From Caulobacter endophyticus (GTDB taxonomy: Bacteria > Pseudomonadota > Alphaproteobacteria > Caulobacterales > Caulobacteraceae): a DNA stretch of 64,000 nucleotides. Shown here piece by piece: positions 35,038 through 42,356 of this stretch. The stretch spans positions 18,051 to 82,050 of the forward strand of contig NZ_JARQWV010000024.1 of NCBI RefSeq assembly GCF_029543245.1, read 5' to 3'. The notes beneath the pieces are model-generated. The model did not search any database, was not told the DNA's origin, and was given only the letters and a program-made list of their open reading frames with translations. Numbering within the stretch: the first letter of the stretch is position 1; the number at the start of each line of letters is the position of its first letter. A program made the translations under genes and the position numbers.

Positions 35038-35940
35038 ATGGACCCAGTCTCTTCCTGGTCGCGTCGCGGCCTGCTCGTCGCCGCCGGTGCGGCGGGCCTC
35101 GTCGGCTGCGGCCGCAAGAAGGACGAACCGGCCGCCAAGGCCGAGGCGCCCAAGCCCGCCGCCGCCAAGGGCGGGGCGTCCACCCTGGCCGGCGCCGTGG
35201 CCGGCGACTGGCGCAGCAGCGCCGACAAGGCCCGCGACGCCTCGCGCCATCCGGTGCAGAGCCTGGAGTTCTGGGAGATCCAGCCCGGCCAGACCGTGGT
35301 CGAGTTCTGGCCCGGCGCCGGCTGGTATACCGAAATCCTGGCGCCGTTCCTGGCCTCGACCGGCGGCAAGCTCTATGAGGCCGTGCTGGAGGCGGATCCG
35401 GCCGATCCCGCCGCCGCCGACATGGTCGCCGCTTTCCGCCGCAAGCTGGAGGCCAAGCCCAAGCTCTACGGCAGGGTCGACATCACCACCTTCGGCCGCA
35501 ACAGCGGTCCGGTCGCGCCGGCCGGAAGCGTCGATCGCGTGCTGTTCCTGCGCAACCTGCACAACTGGATGGCCGGCGGCATCGCCGAAAAGGCCTTCAA
35601 GGACGCCCTGGCGGCGCTGAAGCCCGGCGGAATCCTGGGCGTCGAAGAGCATCGCGGCGAGCCCGGCCGCGTGCAGGACGTGCTGGCCGCCGACGGCTAT
35701 GTGCAGCAGGCCTATGTCGAGCAACTGGCCAAGGAGGCCGGCTTTGTCCTGGCGGGATCAAGCGAGATCAACGCCAACCCCAAGGACACCAAGGACCATC
35801 CGTTCGGGGTCTGGACCCTGCCGCCGACCCGCCTGTCGGCGCCGCGCGGCGATCCGGCCGAGCCCGACTTCGACCACGCCAAGTACGACGCCATCGGGGA
35901 GAGCGACCGCATGACCCTCAAGTTCGTGAAGCCGAAGTGA
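35038..35940 (+). CDS. Tat-lipoprotein methyltransferase-fold protein (COG4798), copy 2
   Basis: A 300-residue paralogue of the preceding gene. The N-terminus WSRRGLLVAAGAAGLVGCG combines a twin-arginine motif with a lipobox (LVGC), so the product is probably folded and exported by Tat and lipid-anchored. An Ala/Pro/Lys spacer precedes the methyltransferase fold (VVEFWPGAGWYTEILAPF), RVLFLRNLHNWMAG and LKPGGILGVEEHRGEP. Tat export would allow a protein with cofactor already bound, a possible answer to the SAM question. ATG 35038 follows CGGGGGA; an ATG at 35020 is less well placed. Its stop overlaps the next gene as GTGA. Confidence 0.87.
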   Translation: MDPVSSWSRRGLLVAAGAAGLVGCGRKKDEPAAKAEAPKPAAAKGGASTLAGAVAGDWRSSADKARDASRHPVQSLEFWEIQPGQTVVEFWPGAGWYTEILAPFLASTGGKLYEAVLEADPADPAAADMVAAFRRKLEAKPKLYGRVDITTFGRNSGPVAPAGSVDRVLFLRNLHNWMAGGIAEKAFKDALAALKPGGILGVEEHRGEPGRVQDVLAADGYVQQAYVEQLAKEAGFVLAGSSEINANPKDTKDHPFGVWTLPPTRLSAPRGDPAEPDFDHAKYDAIGESDRMTLKFVKPK

Positions 35941-36605
35941 GCGCCCGCATCGCCCGCCGGGTCCTGGTGGCCGTAGCCCTTACGCTGGTTGCTGGTACGG
36001 CCGCCCAGGCCCAGGCCAACAAGACGGCCCCGGCCGACAAGGTCTTCAGCTATCTGGAAAACTTCCTGAAGGTCCCGGCCCAGGAGCGCTCGCGAACCCG
36101 GGTCGCTTTCGCCCTGTCGCGCGACGGCAAGCCGGCGGCCGGCCTCAAGGCCACCCTGGTCGAGGCCGGCGGCGCGCGCACGCCTCTGCCGATCGGCGGC
36201 GATGGCCGCTTCGAGCGCCTGCCGACCCTGGCCCAGTTGCAGGGCGGCTCGAAGGTCGAGTTCGACGCTCCGGCCGACGCCAAGTTCGGCTCTACCCTGA
36301 TCATCGAGCCCGTCCTCAAGCCGGCGGCCGAATACGAGGTGGCCGAGCTGAAGGCCGTGCTCGATTCCACCAACGGCGTCATCGGCAAGGCCGCCGGGCC
36401 CATGGCCATGCTGGCCCCCAAGATGACCGGCTTTGGCTTTCCGGGCGCGGCGAGCGGTGTCGTGGTGGGCGCCGACGGCAAGGTCCAGCCGCTGCCGCTG
36501 TCGGGCAAGACGCCGATCCTTCGCCTGGCCGACTTCAAGGGCGCGACCCGCGTGCGACTGTCCGGAACTCCTGCGCGGGTGGGTTTCATCCAGAGCAAAA
36601 AATAG
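35937..36605 (+). CDS. Exported hypothetical protein
   Basis: A 222-residue protein with signal peptide VLVAVALTLVAGTAAQAQA and no family that I recognise. The body is beta-rich, with VAFALSRDGKPAAGLKATLV, GSTLIIEPVLKPAAEYEVAE and a C-terminal ATRVRLSGTPARVGFIQ. It starts with GTG overlapping the stop of the Tat-lipoprotein gene, so it is translated together with it and probably works in the same periplasmic place. Confidence 0.75.
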   Translation: MSARIARRVLVAVALTLVAGTAAQAQANKTAPADKVFSYLENFLKVPAQERSRTRVAFALSRDGKPAAGLKATLVEAGGARTPLPIGGDGRFERLPTLAQLQGGSKVEFDAPADAKFGSTLIIEPVLKPAAEYEVAELKAVLDSTNGVIGKAAGPMAMLAPKMTGFGFPGAASGVVVGADGKVQPLPLSGKTPILRLADFKGATRVRLSGTPARVGFIQSKK

Positions 36606-36714
36606 CGTGGAGAGCGTCTGAACGGTGTTTACTTGCGGCCCGGCTCCGGCCAGGGTGCCCACCAAGTTTTCACGCGCAGAACGCTCAAGCGCAGAAAAGA
36701 GGGAGACAGCGTTT

Positions 36715-37023
36715 ATGGCCACGTTGCAGGAAATCACCGACAAGATCAAAACCGCCGTTGGCGACGACAGCGGCCTGGGCAAGAGCCTGAAGTTCGACCT
36801 GAAGGGCGAAGGCGTCATCCTCATCGACGGCGGCTCGGTCTCGAACGACGACGGCCCGGCCGACCTGACCATGACCCTGTCGAAGGAAGACTTCCTGGCC
36901 ATCGGCGCCGGCTCGCTCGACCCGACCATGGCCGTCATGACCGGCAAGCTGAAGCTGTCGGACATGGGCGCGGCGATGGCGCTGCAGTCCAAGATGGCGG
37001 CGCTGTTCTCGAAGCTCCGCTAA
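36715..37023 (+). CDS. SCP2 sterol-binding domain protein
   Basis: A 102-residue single-domain SCP2 protein, a hydrophobic-pocket fold that binds lipids or fatty acyl-CoA. Key blocks are LQEITDKIKTAV, LKFDLKGEGVILIDGG (beta strands), ADLTMTLSKEDFLAIGAG and DPTMAVMTGKLKLSGD-like GKLKLSDMGAAMAL. GAGGGAGA lies 9 nt before the ATG. The next gene begins 3 bp after the stop and encodes a hydrolase of the lysophospholipase type, which fits a lipid-linked role. Confidence 0.92.
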   Translation: MATLQEITDKIKTAVGDDSGLGKSLKFDLKGEGVILIDGGSVSNDDGPADLTMTLSKEDFLAIGAGSLDPTMAVMTGKLKLSDMGAAMALQSKMAALFSKLR

Positions 37024-37026
37024 GCC

Positions 37027-37986
37027 ATGGGGGAACCTGCGCCGCTGGTCTCGATTCCCGAGGCGCCGGTTCCCGACCACGGCCAGGCCGAATGGTTTTC
37101 CGGCGCGGATGGGGCGACCCTCCGCGCCGCCCTATTTTCCCCAAGAGAGTTTTCGCCCAAGGGCGATCCGCGCGGTTCGGTGGTGGTCAGCCCGGGCCGC
37201 AGCGAGCCGATCGAGAAGTACTACGAGGTCGTCGACGACCTGCTGGCGCGGGGCTTCGTCGTCCTGGTGCACGACTGGCGAGGGCAGGGGCTTTCGCACC
37301 GGGCTCTGCCCGATCGCCTGAAGGGCCACGCGGCCGGCTTTCACGACTTCGTCGGCGACTACCAGGCCCTGCTGGCGGCCTTCGAGACGCGCCTGCCCAG
37401 GCCCTGGATAGCCCTGGGCCATTCGATGGGCGGCTGCCTGACCAGCCTGGTCCTGGCCCACGGCGAAACCCGGTTTTCCGCCTGCGTGCTGTCGGCCCCG
37501 ATGCTGGGGCTGAATACCGGAGGCAAGCCGGCCGCCATGGCCCGCGCCCTGGCCTGGTTGGCGGCGCGCACGCCGTTGCGCGGCGGCTACGTGCTGGGCG
37601 ACGTCGGCGACCCGTTCAAGCACGTCTTCCCGCAGGACGCCCTGACCCACGACGCGGCCCGCTACGCCCGTCACCAGGCCCAGATCCGCGCCTGTCCCGA
37701 TATCGCGCTGGGCGGCATCACCTGGGGCTGGACCGATTTCGCGTTCAGCGCCTGCGAGTGGCTGGTTCGCAGCAAGGGTGTGGAGGCGATCACCATCCCG
37801 GTGACCATCGTCGGGGCCGGGGTCGACACCCGCGTCCTGACCTCCGCCCAGAAGGCCATCGCCGCCCGCATCCCCAAGGGCCGCTACATCGAGATCGAGG
37901 ACGCCTTCCACGAGATCCTGATCGAGACCGACGACCGCCGGGCCCGGTTCTGGGCGGCGTTCGACGAGACGGTGGGCATGATCTGA
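37027..37986 (+). CDS. Alpha/beta hydrolase, lysophospholipase (PldB) type
   Basis: A 319-residue soluble hydrolase. VVVSPGRSEPIEKYYEVVDD and VVLVHDWRGQGLSHR are the family's early blocks, with nucleophile Ser in ALGHSMGGC (about residue 138), catalytic Asp near VTIVGAGVDTRV and His in DAFHEILIETD at residue about 298. This is the pattern of PldB and monoglyceride lipases. It follows the SCP2 gene by 3 bp, so both are one operon; a family B repeat lies immediately after the stop. Confidence 0.92.
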   Translation: MGEPAPLVSIPEAPVPDHGQAEWFSGADGATLRAALFSPREFSPKGDPRGSVVVSPGRSEPIEKYYEVVDDLLARGFVVLVHDWRGQGLSHRALPDRLKGHAAGFHDFVGDYQALLAAFETRLPRPWIALGHSMGGCLTSLVLAHGETRFSACVLSAPMLGLNTGGKPAAMARALAWLAARTPLRGGYVLGDVGDPFKHVFPQDALTHDAARYARHQAQIRACPDIALGGITWGWTDFAFSACEWLVRSKGVEAITIPVTIVGAGVDTRVLTSAQKAIAARIPKGRYIEIEDAFHEILIETDDRRARFWAAFDETVGMI

Positions 37987-38150
37987 TCCTTCTCCCCTTG
38001 CGGGAGAAGGTGTCGCCGCAGGCGACGGATGAGGGGTCTCTCAGACCTATCCGCATCGCCTGGCCGGACTGCTTTTCGCAGCGGCCTTGGTCTTCAACCC
38101 CTCATCCGACCTGCTTCGCAGGCCACCTTCTCCCACAAGGGGAGAAGGAA
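37987..38150. repeat. Family B composite intergenic repeat
   Basis: Between the convergent hydrolase and phosphatase genes: left arm CCTTCTCCCCTTGCGGGAGA then AGGTGTCGCCGCAGGCGACG, and inverted right arm ending TTCTCCCACAAGGGGAGAAGG. It fills the gap exactly, starting at the stop of one gene and ending one base before the stop of the other. Confidence 0.85.
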
Positions 38151-38151
38151 A

Positions 38152-39021
38152 TCATTTCGCCGAGCGCTTCAGCGCCACCAGCGCCTCGTCCAGCACGCGC
38201 TGGTCGCCGGCGATGGCCATCTGGCCGCCATGCTGGCCGATCGGTGCGCCGCGCCAGTCGGTGACGACGCCGCCGGCGCCTTCGATCAGGGGGATAGCGG
38301 CCTCGACGTCCCAGCTCTTCAGGCCCGCCTCGATGACCATGTCCATCGTGCCGGCCGCGACCATGGCGTAGGCGTAGGCGTCGCAGCCCAGGCGGGCCAG
38401 CTTGGCCGCCGCGCGCACCTGGCGCCAGGCGCCCAGCTCGGCGCCGTCGAAGCAGGCTTCCGGATCGGTGGTGGCGATGATGGCGTCGGTCAGCACGGCG
38501 CAGGGCCGCACGCGCAGGGGCTTTTCAGCTCCGTGGGCGATGAGGCGCGAGCCTAGGGCGGCCGAGCCGACATAGAGCTCGCCGATATAGGGCTGGCCGA
38601 TCGAGCCCAGAACGGGACGGCCCTGGTGGCGCAGGCCGATCAGGGTGGTCCACAGCGGCAGGCCGGAGATGAAGGCGCGCGTGCCGTCGACGGGATCCAG
38701 CACCCAGACGAACTCGGCGTCCGGGCGGTCCTCGCCATATTCCTCGCCGATCACGCCGTGCTCGGGAAAGCGCTCGGCGATCAGCTTGCGGATGGCCGCT
38801 TCGGCGCCACGGTCGGCCTCGGTGACGGGATCGAACGCCGCGTGAGTGTCGCGCGGCAGGTTCTTGCCGGCGGCCTTGTCCTCCAGCCCGTGGTCGGACC
38901 GGAACAGCGGCAGGATCGCTCCTGCAGAAGCGCTGTTGAGCTCGACGATAAAGGCGTCGAGGGCGGCGAGGCGATCGGCGGAGAGCGTCATGGGGGCAGG
39001 CTTTAGCCCGCCTTGGCCCAC
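38152..39021 (-). CDS. hisN: Inositol monophosphatase family phosphatase, histidinol-phosphatase (HisN) type
   Basis: Mg-dependent phosphatase. Blocks for the family are VTEADRGAEAAIRKLIAERF, GEEYGE (metal Glu), WVLDPVDGTRAFISGLPLWT (DPVDGT) and LKSWDVEAAIPLIEGAGG (metal Asp in WDVEAA). The sequence resembles actinobacterial/alphaproteobacterial HisN, which converts histidinol phosphate to histidinol, more than SuhB; the assignment is by resemblance only. GTG 39021 is chosen because GGAG lies 7 nt upstream; ATG 38991 would give a protein 10 residues shorter. The start region is 23 bp from the XRE gene's stop. Confidence 0.85.
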   Translation of the reverse strand: MGQGGLKPAPMTLSADRLAALDAFIVELNSASAGAILPLFRSDHGLEDKAAGKNLPRDTHAAFDPVTEADRGAEAAIRKLIAERFPEHGVIGEEYGEDRPDAEFVWVLDPVDGTRAFISGLPLWTTLIGLRHQGRPVLGSIGQPYIGELYVGSAALGSRLIAHGAEKPLRVRPCAVLTDAIIATTDPEACFDGAELGAWRQVRAAAKLARLGCDAYAYAMVAAGTMDMVIEAGLKSWDVEAAIPLIEGAGGVVTDWRGAPIGQHGGQMAIAGDQRVLDEALVALKRSAK

Positions 39022-39043
39022 GACGCTACTCCACGAAAGCAGC

Positions 39044-39436
39044 TCAGGCTTCGAGCTGCTCGACGCCGTTCAGCGACTTGGCCAGGTCCAGCAGCCGGCG
39101 GCGCGGACGCTCGCCCAGCAGGTAGTAGGCCCGGATCAGGTCGATGGTCTCCTTGCGGGCGAACATCTCGCCGCCTTCGGAGTCGTTGCTGGCGGTCGGC
39201 GCGGTGTCGCGCGCGATGGCCGACAGGCCGTCATAGAAGTAGCCGACCGGCACTTCCAGCGCCTCGGACAGCTGCCACAGGCGGGCGGCCGAGATGCGGT
39301 TGGCGCCGCATTCGTACTTCTGGATCTGCTGGAAGCGCACGCCGACGGCGCCGGCCAGTTGCTGCTGGGTCAGGCCGAGCAGCCGGCGACGGCGGCGAAG
39401 GCGCTTGCCCAGGTGAGTGTCGATGTCGTTGCCCAT
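39044..39436 (-). CDS. XRE-family helix-turn-helix regulator
   Basis: A 130-residue DNA-binding protein: helix-turn-helix at residues 8-60 (KRLRRRRRLLGLTQQQLAGA, VRFQQIQKYECGANRISAAR) followed by a C-terminal half of about 65 residues with RKETIDLIRAYYLLGERPRR. The FQQIQKYE segment and overall size are typical for a group of regulators that is abundant in Caulobacter. It is divergent from the acyltransferase gene, with 164 bp of promoter space, and precedes the HisN gene; control targets are unknown. Confidence 0.9.
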   Translation of the reverse strand: MGNDIDTHLGKRLRRRRRLLGLTQQQLAGAVGVRFQQIQKYECGANRISAARLWQLSEALEVPVGYFYDGLSAIARDTAPTASNDSEGGEMFARKETIDLIRAYYLLGERPRRRLLDLAKSLNGVEQLEA

Positions 39437-39600
39437 GATGTGGACCCTTGACCCCCGATGGCTTTTCCCCCGTCCCGAAACGGAACGGTCTGCCCTGACA
39501 GCCGCAAGTCGCGCGCCAAGCGAAGCTCGCTCGCCCGATGAGGTCTGGAGGCCACGGCGCCACAGTTCCGCCTTTGGCCAAGTCGAGCTAGTAAGGGCCG

Positions 39601-40536
39601 ATGTCCGACGCTCGTGTTACCCCCACCCAAGACTTCCTCTGGCGCCTCGAGGCGTTCGGATACGACCTGTTCATGGGTCTTTTCCGGCTTCTGGGCGTGG
39701 ATGCGGCCTCGGCCCTGGGCGGGTGGTTCGGGCGCACGTTCGGGCCGCTGAGCGGCGCCCACAAGGTGGCCGACCGCAATCTGCGCCTGGCTTTCCCGGA
39801 AAAGGACGCCGCCTGGCGCGCCGACATGCTGCGCAGGCAGTGGGACGGCCTGGGGCGGACCTTCGGCGAGTTCCCGCTGATGGACAAGCTCCTGCCCTCC
39901 ACGGGCCGTGTCGAGGTGGTGAACGCCGAGCGCCTAGCCCAGATCGCCCGCGACAGCGAGCCGGTGGTGTTCGTTTCGGGCCACCTGTCGAACTGGGAGG
40001 TGATGCCGGCGGCGATCGTCGATTCCGGCGTCACCTGCCAGATGACCTATCGCGCGGCCAACAACCCCTACATCGACGAGCGTATCAAGAAGAGCCGCTT
40101 CCGCTACGGCGTGCGCCTGTTCGCCCCCAAGGGCGGCGACGGCGCGCGCGAACTGCTCGACGCCATGAAGCGCGGCGAGTCGGTGGCGCTGATGAACGAC
40201 CAGAAGTTCAACGGCGGGGTCGCGGCTCCGTTCTTCGGCCATGACTCGCGCACCGCCCCGGGCCCCACGCGCCTGGCCATCCGCTTCGGCACGGTGCTGC
40301 AACCGATGTCGGTGCAGCGCACCAAGGGCGCGCATTTCCGCGCCGTGGTCCACGATCCGATCGTGCCGCCCAGCACCGGCGACCGCACCGCCGACATCGA
40401 GGCCGGCGTGCGGATGATCAACGCCTTCATGGAAGACCGCATCCGTGAGCGTCCGGAGGAGTGGTTCTGGGTCCACCGCCGCTGGCCCAACGAGGTCTAT
40501 GCGGCGCTGCTGGCGGGTGAGATCCCGACGAACTGA
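39601..40536 (+). CDS. Lysophospholipid/lipid A acyltransferase (LpxL/HtrB family)
   Basis: Inner-membrane-associated enzyme that adds a secondary acyl chain to lipid A, or a lipid relative. In 311 residues the HX4E catalytic motif is HLSNWE (about 132-137), with KKSRFRYGVRLFAPKGGDGA, VALMNDQKFNGGVAAPFFGH and WFWVHRRWPNE. A short hydrophobic N-terminal segment (LFMGLFRLLGV) may be the membrane anchor. It belongs to the LpxL/LpxM superfamily; which acyl position or donor it uses cannot be read. A family C repeat follows the stop. Confidence 0.9.
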   Translation: MSDARVTPTQDFLWRLEAFGYDLFMGLFRLLGVDAASALGGWFGRTFGPLSGAHKVADRNLRLAFPEKDAAWRADMLRRQWDGLGRTFGEFPLMDKLLPSTGRVEVVNAERLAQIARDSEPVVFVSGHLSNWEVMPAAIVDSGVTCQMTYRAANNPYIDERIKKSRFRYGVRLFAPKGGDGARELLDAMKRGESVALMNDQKFNGGVAAPFFGHDSRTAPGPTRLAIRFGTVLQPMSVQRTKGAHFRAVVHDPIVPPSTGDRTADIEAGVRMINAFMEDRIRERPEEWFWVHRRWPNEVYAALLAGEIPTN

Positions 40537-40549
40537 GACGTGGTGCGTC

Positions 40550-40636
40550 TTCCTCGCCCTTCGACGGGCTCAGGGTGAGGAAGAAGGTGGGCGTCGTAGT
40601 CGAAACCTCATCCTGAGCCTGTCGAAGGACGAGGTT
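40550..40636. repeat. Family C inverted repeat (TTCGACAGGCTCAGGATGAGG)
   Basis: Two facing arms between convergent genes: CCTCGCCCTTCGACGGGCTC followed by AGGGTGAGG (40552-40580) and CCTCATCCTGAGCCTGTCGA followed by AGGACGAGG (40606-40634). They can pair as a long stem. The same pair comes back at 47740-47824 and 62835-62923. Confidence 0.85.
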
Positions 40637-40643
40637 TCGCCCC

Positions 40644-41150
40644 CTAAAGCTCGATCGCGCCCTTGTCCGTCCCGCGGCGGAACGGGCCGCCGTAGTGCGG
40701 GTCCTGGCGGCGGCGGCGGCAGGGGCCGAAATAGTCGGCGCTGCGGATGAACGGCCGCGGCTTGAAGATCACCATATCGATGCGGTCTAGTAGCGAGCGG
40801 GCCGTGACCGGCTTGACGACGATCTCGGTGACGCCGGCGTCGCGCGCCTCGAACACCCGGTGCCGCTCGGCAAAGCCGGTCAGCATGATGATCGGCAGGA
40901 ACGGGTCGGGGCTGTCGGGCGAATTGCGCACCAGCTGGGTGAACTGCACCCCGTCCAGCGGCGACATCTTGAAGTCGACGATGGCGATGTCGATCTGGCG
41001 GTCCTTGAGGATCTGAAGGCCCTCGGCGCCGTCGATCGCCTCGTGCACGTGGCGCACGCCGACCCCCTTCAGGATCGTGCTGACGATCGCCCGCATGTGG
41101 TGGTTGTCGTCCACCAGGAGGAAACGGAGCTTGTCGAGCACCGCGGACAT
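40644..41150 (-). CDS. Single-domain response regulator
   Basis: A 168-residue CheY-like receiver: acid pair in LLVDDNHHMRAIVSTIL, phospho-acceptor Asp in IAIVDFKMSPLDG (about residue 59), Thr in IIMLTGFAE and Lys in IVVKPVTARSLLDRI. The 35-residue tail (PFIRSADYFGPCRRRRQDPH) has no DNA-binding domain but carries a conserved YFGP.RRR segment of an alphaproteobacterial receiver group. No kinase is adjacent; output must be through protein contacts. Confidence 0.9.
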   Translation of the reverse strand: MSAVLDKLRFLLVDDNHHMRAIVSTILKGVGVRHVHEAIDGAEGLQILKDRQIDIAIVDFKMSPLDGVQFTQLVRNSPDSPDPFLPIIMLTGFAERHRVFEARDAGVTEIVVKPVTARSLLDRIDMVIFKPRPFIRSADYFGPCRRRRQDPHYGGPFRRGTDKGAIEL

Positions 41151-41256
41151 GCGGGATTACGCCTCATACGCGAATTTCAAAAGCGGGGCTGGGGATAACC
41201 ATAACCACGAGGACCTGTCGATAGGGGGTGTCCCGAAATGGTCAAGTTTGATCTCA

Positions 41257-42114
41257 TCACTGTCGCATTCCTGCGTCAGCAACCCATAGGCTGGGATCCA
41301 GGTTGCGGTCACGCCATTTCAGGCGCCAGCACAGGTGCGGACCCGTGGCGCGGCCTTCCTTGCCGACGGCGCCGATGAGCTGGCCCTGGGTCAGGCGCTG
41401 GCCGGCGGCGACGTCCACGCGCGAAAGGTGCAGATAGGCGCTGATCAGGCCCTGGCCGTGGTCGATCAGGATCAGGCCGCCCTCGAAGTGCAGGCCGGTC
41501 TCGGCGAAGGTGACGACGCCAGCGGCGGGCGCGACCACGGGCGTTCCCGCCGGCGCGGCCAGGTCGACGCCGTAGTGCGGACGCTTGGGCTCGCCGTTGA
41601 GGATCCGCTGGCCGCCGAACCGCGACGAGCGGCGCGTGGCCTTCACGGGCCAGATGAAGCCGGTGCGGAAGAAGTCGCCGTCGGCGCGGCTGGAAAAGCC
41701 CGCGGCCTTGCGCGCCCCCTCGGCGGCGATGCGGGCCAAAAGGACCGGGTCCTCCGGCGAGACCTGCGATGGCGGCAGGCCGTCGATGCGCTGGATGTCG
41801 AAGGTCCCCGGCGCGATCGCCACGCGGTGGCTGGCCGAGCCGTCCGGCGTCTGGACGGTGATCTCGGCGCTGGGCGGGGCGTCGCGGTCGAAGCCGACCA
41901 CGAACCAGCCGTCGGCCGAGGCCTGGGTGGCGGGGACGCCGTCGATAAGAACCTCGGCGCGGGACGCGGTGCGGCCCAGGACGTAGCCGCCTTGTTCGAG
42001 ACGGCCGCTTAGGGTCAGTCCCGGCGCCGCGGCGCCGGCGGGGAAGGCGAGGGGAGCGACGCCGCAGCTCAGGGCGGCGAGAAGCGCCCGTCTACTCAGA
42101 GGCCAGGGATTCAG
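41257..42114 (-). CDS. M23 family peptidoglycan peptidase (LytM-like), probable CTG start
   Basis: Exported cell-wall peptidase or division factor, 285 residues. A twin-arginine-like signal (LSRRALLAALSCGVAPLAFP, ending GAAA) is followed by an Ig-like region and the LytM domain: HYGVDLAAPAG, SAYLHLSRVDV and TGPHLCWRL. The second His of the usual HxH is Cys262, so one zinc ligand may be cysteine or zinc binding may be lost. No ATG, GTG or TTG lies near the signal; CTG at 42114 has AGGAG 8 nt upstream and overlaps the DUF2093 stop as CTGA, like other junctions here. The C-terminal half of the catalytic domain is complete. Confidence 0.85.
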   Translation of the reverse strand: MNPWPLSRRALLAALSCGVAPLAFPAGAAAPGLTLSGRLEQGGYVLGRTASRAEVLIDGVPATQASADGWFVVGFDRDAPPSAEITVQTPDGSASHRVAIAPGTFDIQRIDGLPPSQVSPEDPVLLARIAAEGARKAAGFSSRADGDFFRTGFIWPVKATRRSSRFGGQRILNGEPKRPHYGVDLAAPAGTPVVAPAAGVVTFAETGLHFEGGLILIDHGQGLISAYLHLSRVDVAAGQRLTQGQLIGAVGKEGRATGPHLCWRLKWRDRNLDPSLWVADAGMRQ

Positions 42115-42329
42115 GCCTTGGTCTCCTGCCAGCGCTTCAGCGCTTCCTTCGGCGTGGCGTAGGCTTCCTGCAGCTCGGGGCTCCAGTAGCGCAGGGCTTC
42201 CAGCGGGATTTTGGCGCCGGTGACGGCGCAGACCACGTACTGGCCGGGCTGGAGCACGGCGAAGTCGCCGTCGCCATAGTGCAGGACGGCCAGGCCGGAT
42301 TTTCCGAGGTCGCGATCGTAAGCGTTCAT
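42111..42329 (-). CDS. DUF2093 family protein
   Basis: A 72-residue soluble protein of the DUF2093 family, known only from alphaproteobacteria. VLHYGDGDFAVLQPGQYVVC (residues 14-33) and the central TGAKIPLEALRYWSPELQEA block are its signature; the single Cys and following loop suggest a small zinc-ribbon-like or PilZ-like fold, but nothing is shown. It lies 27 bp after xseA and overlaps the M23 gene start, a gene order often seen with xseA. Confidence 0.9.
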   Translation of the reverse strand: MNAYDRDLGKSGLAVLHYGDGDFAVLQPGQYVVCAVTGAKIPLEALRYWSPELQEAYATPKEALKRWQETKA

Positions 42330-42356
42330 GGGACTCTTCTACGCCAATCGACGCGT

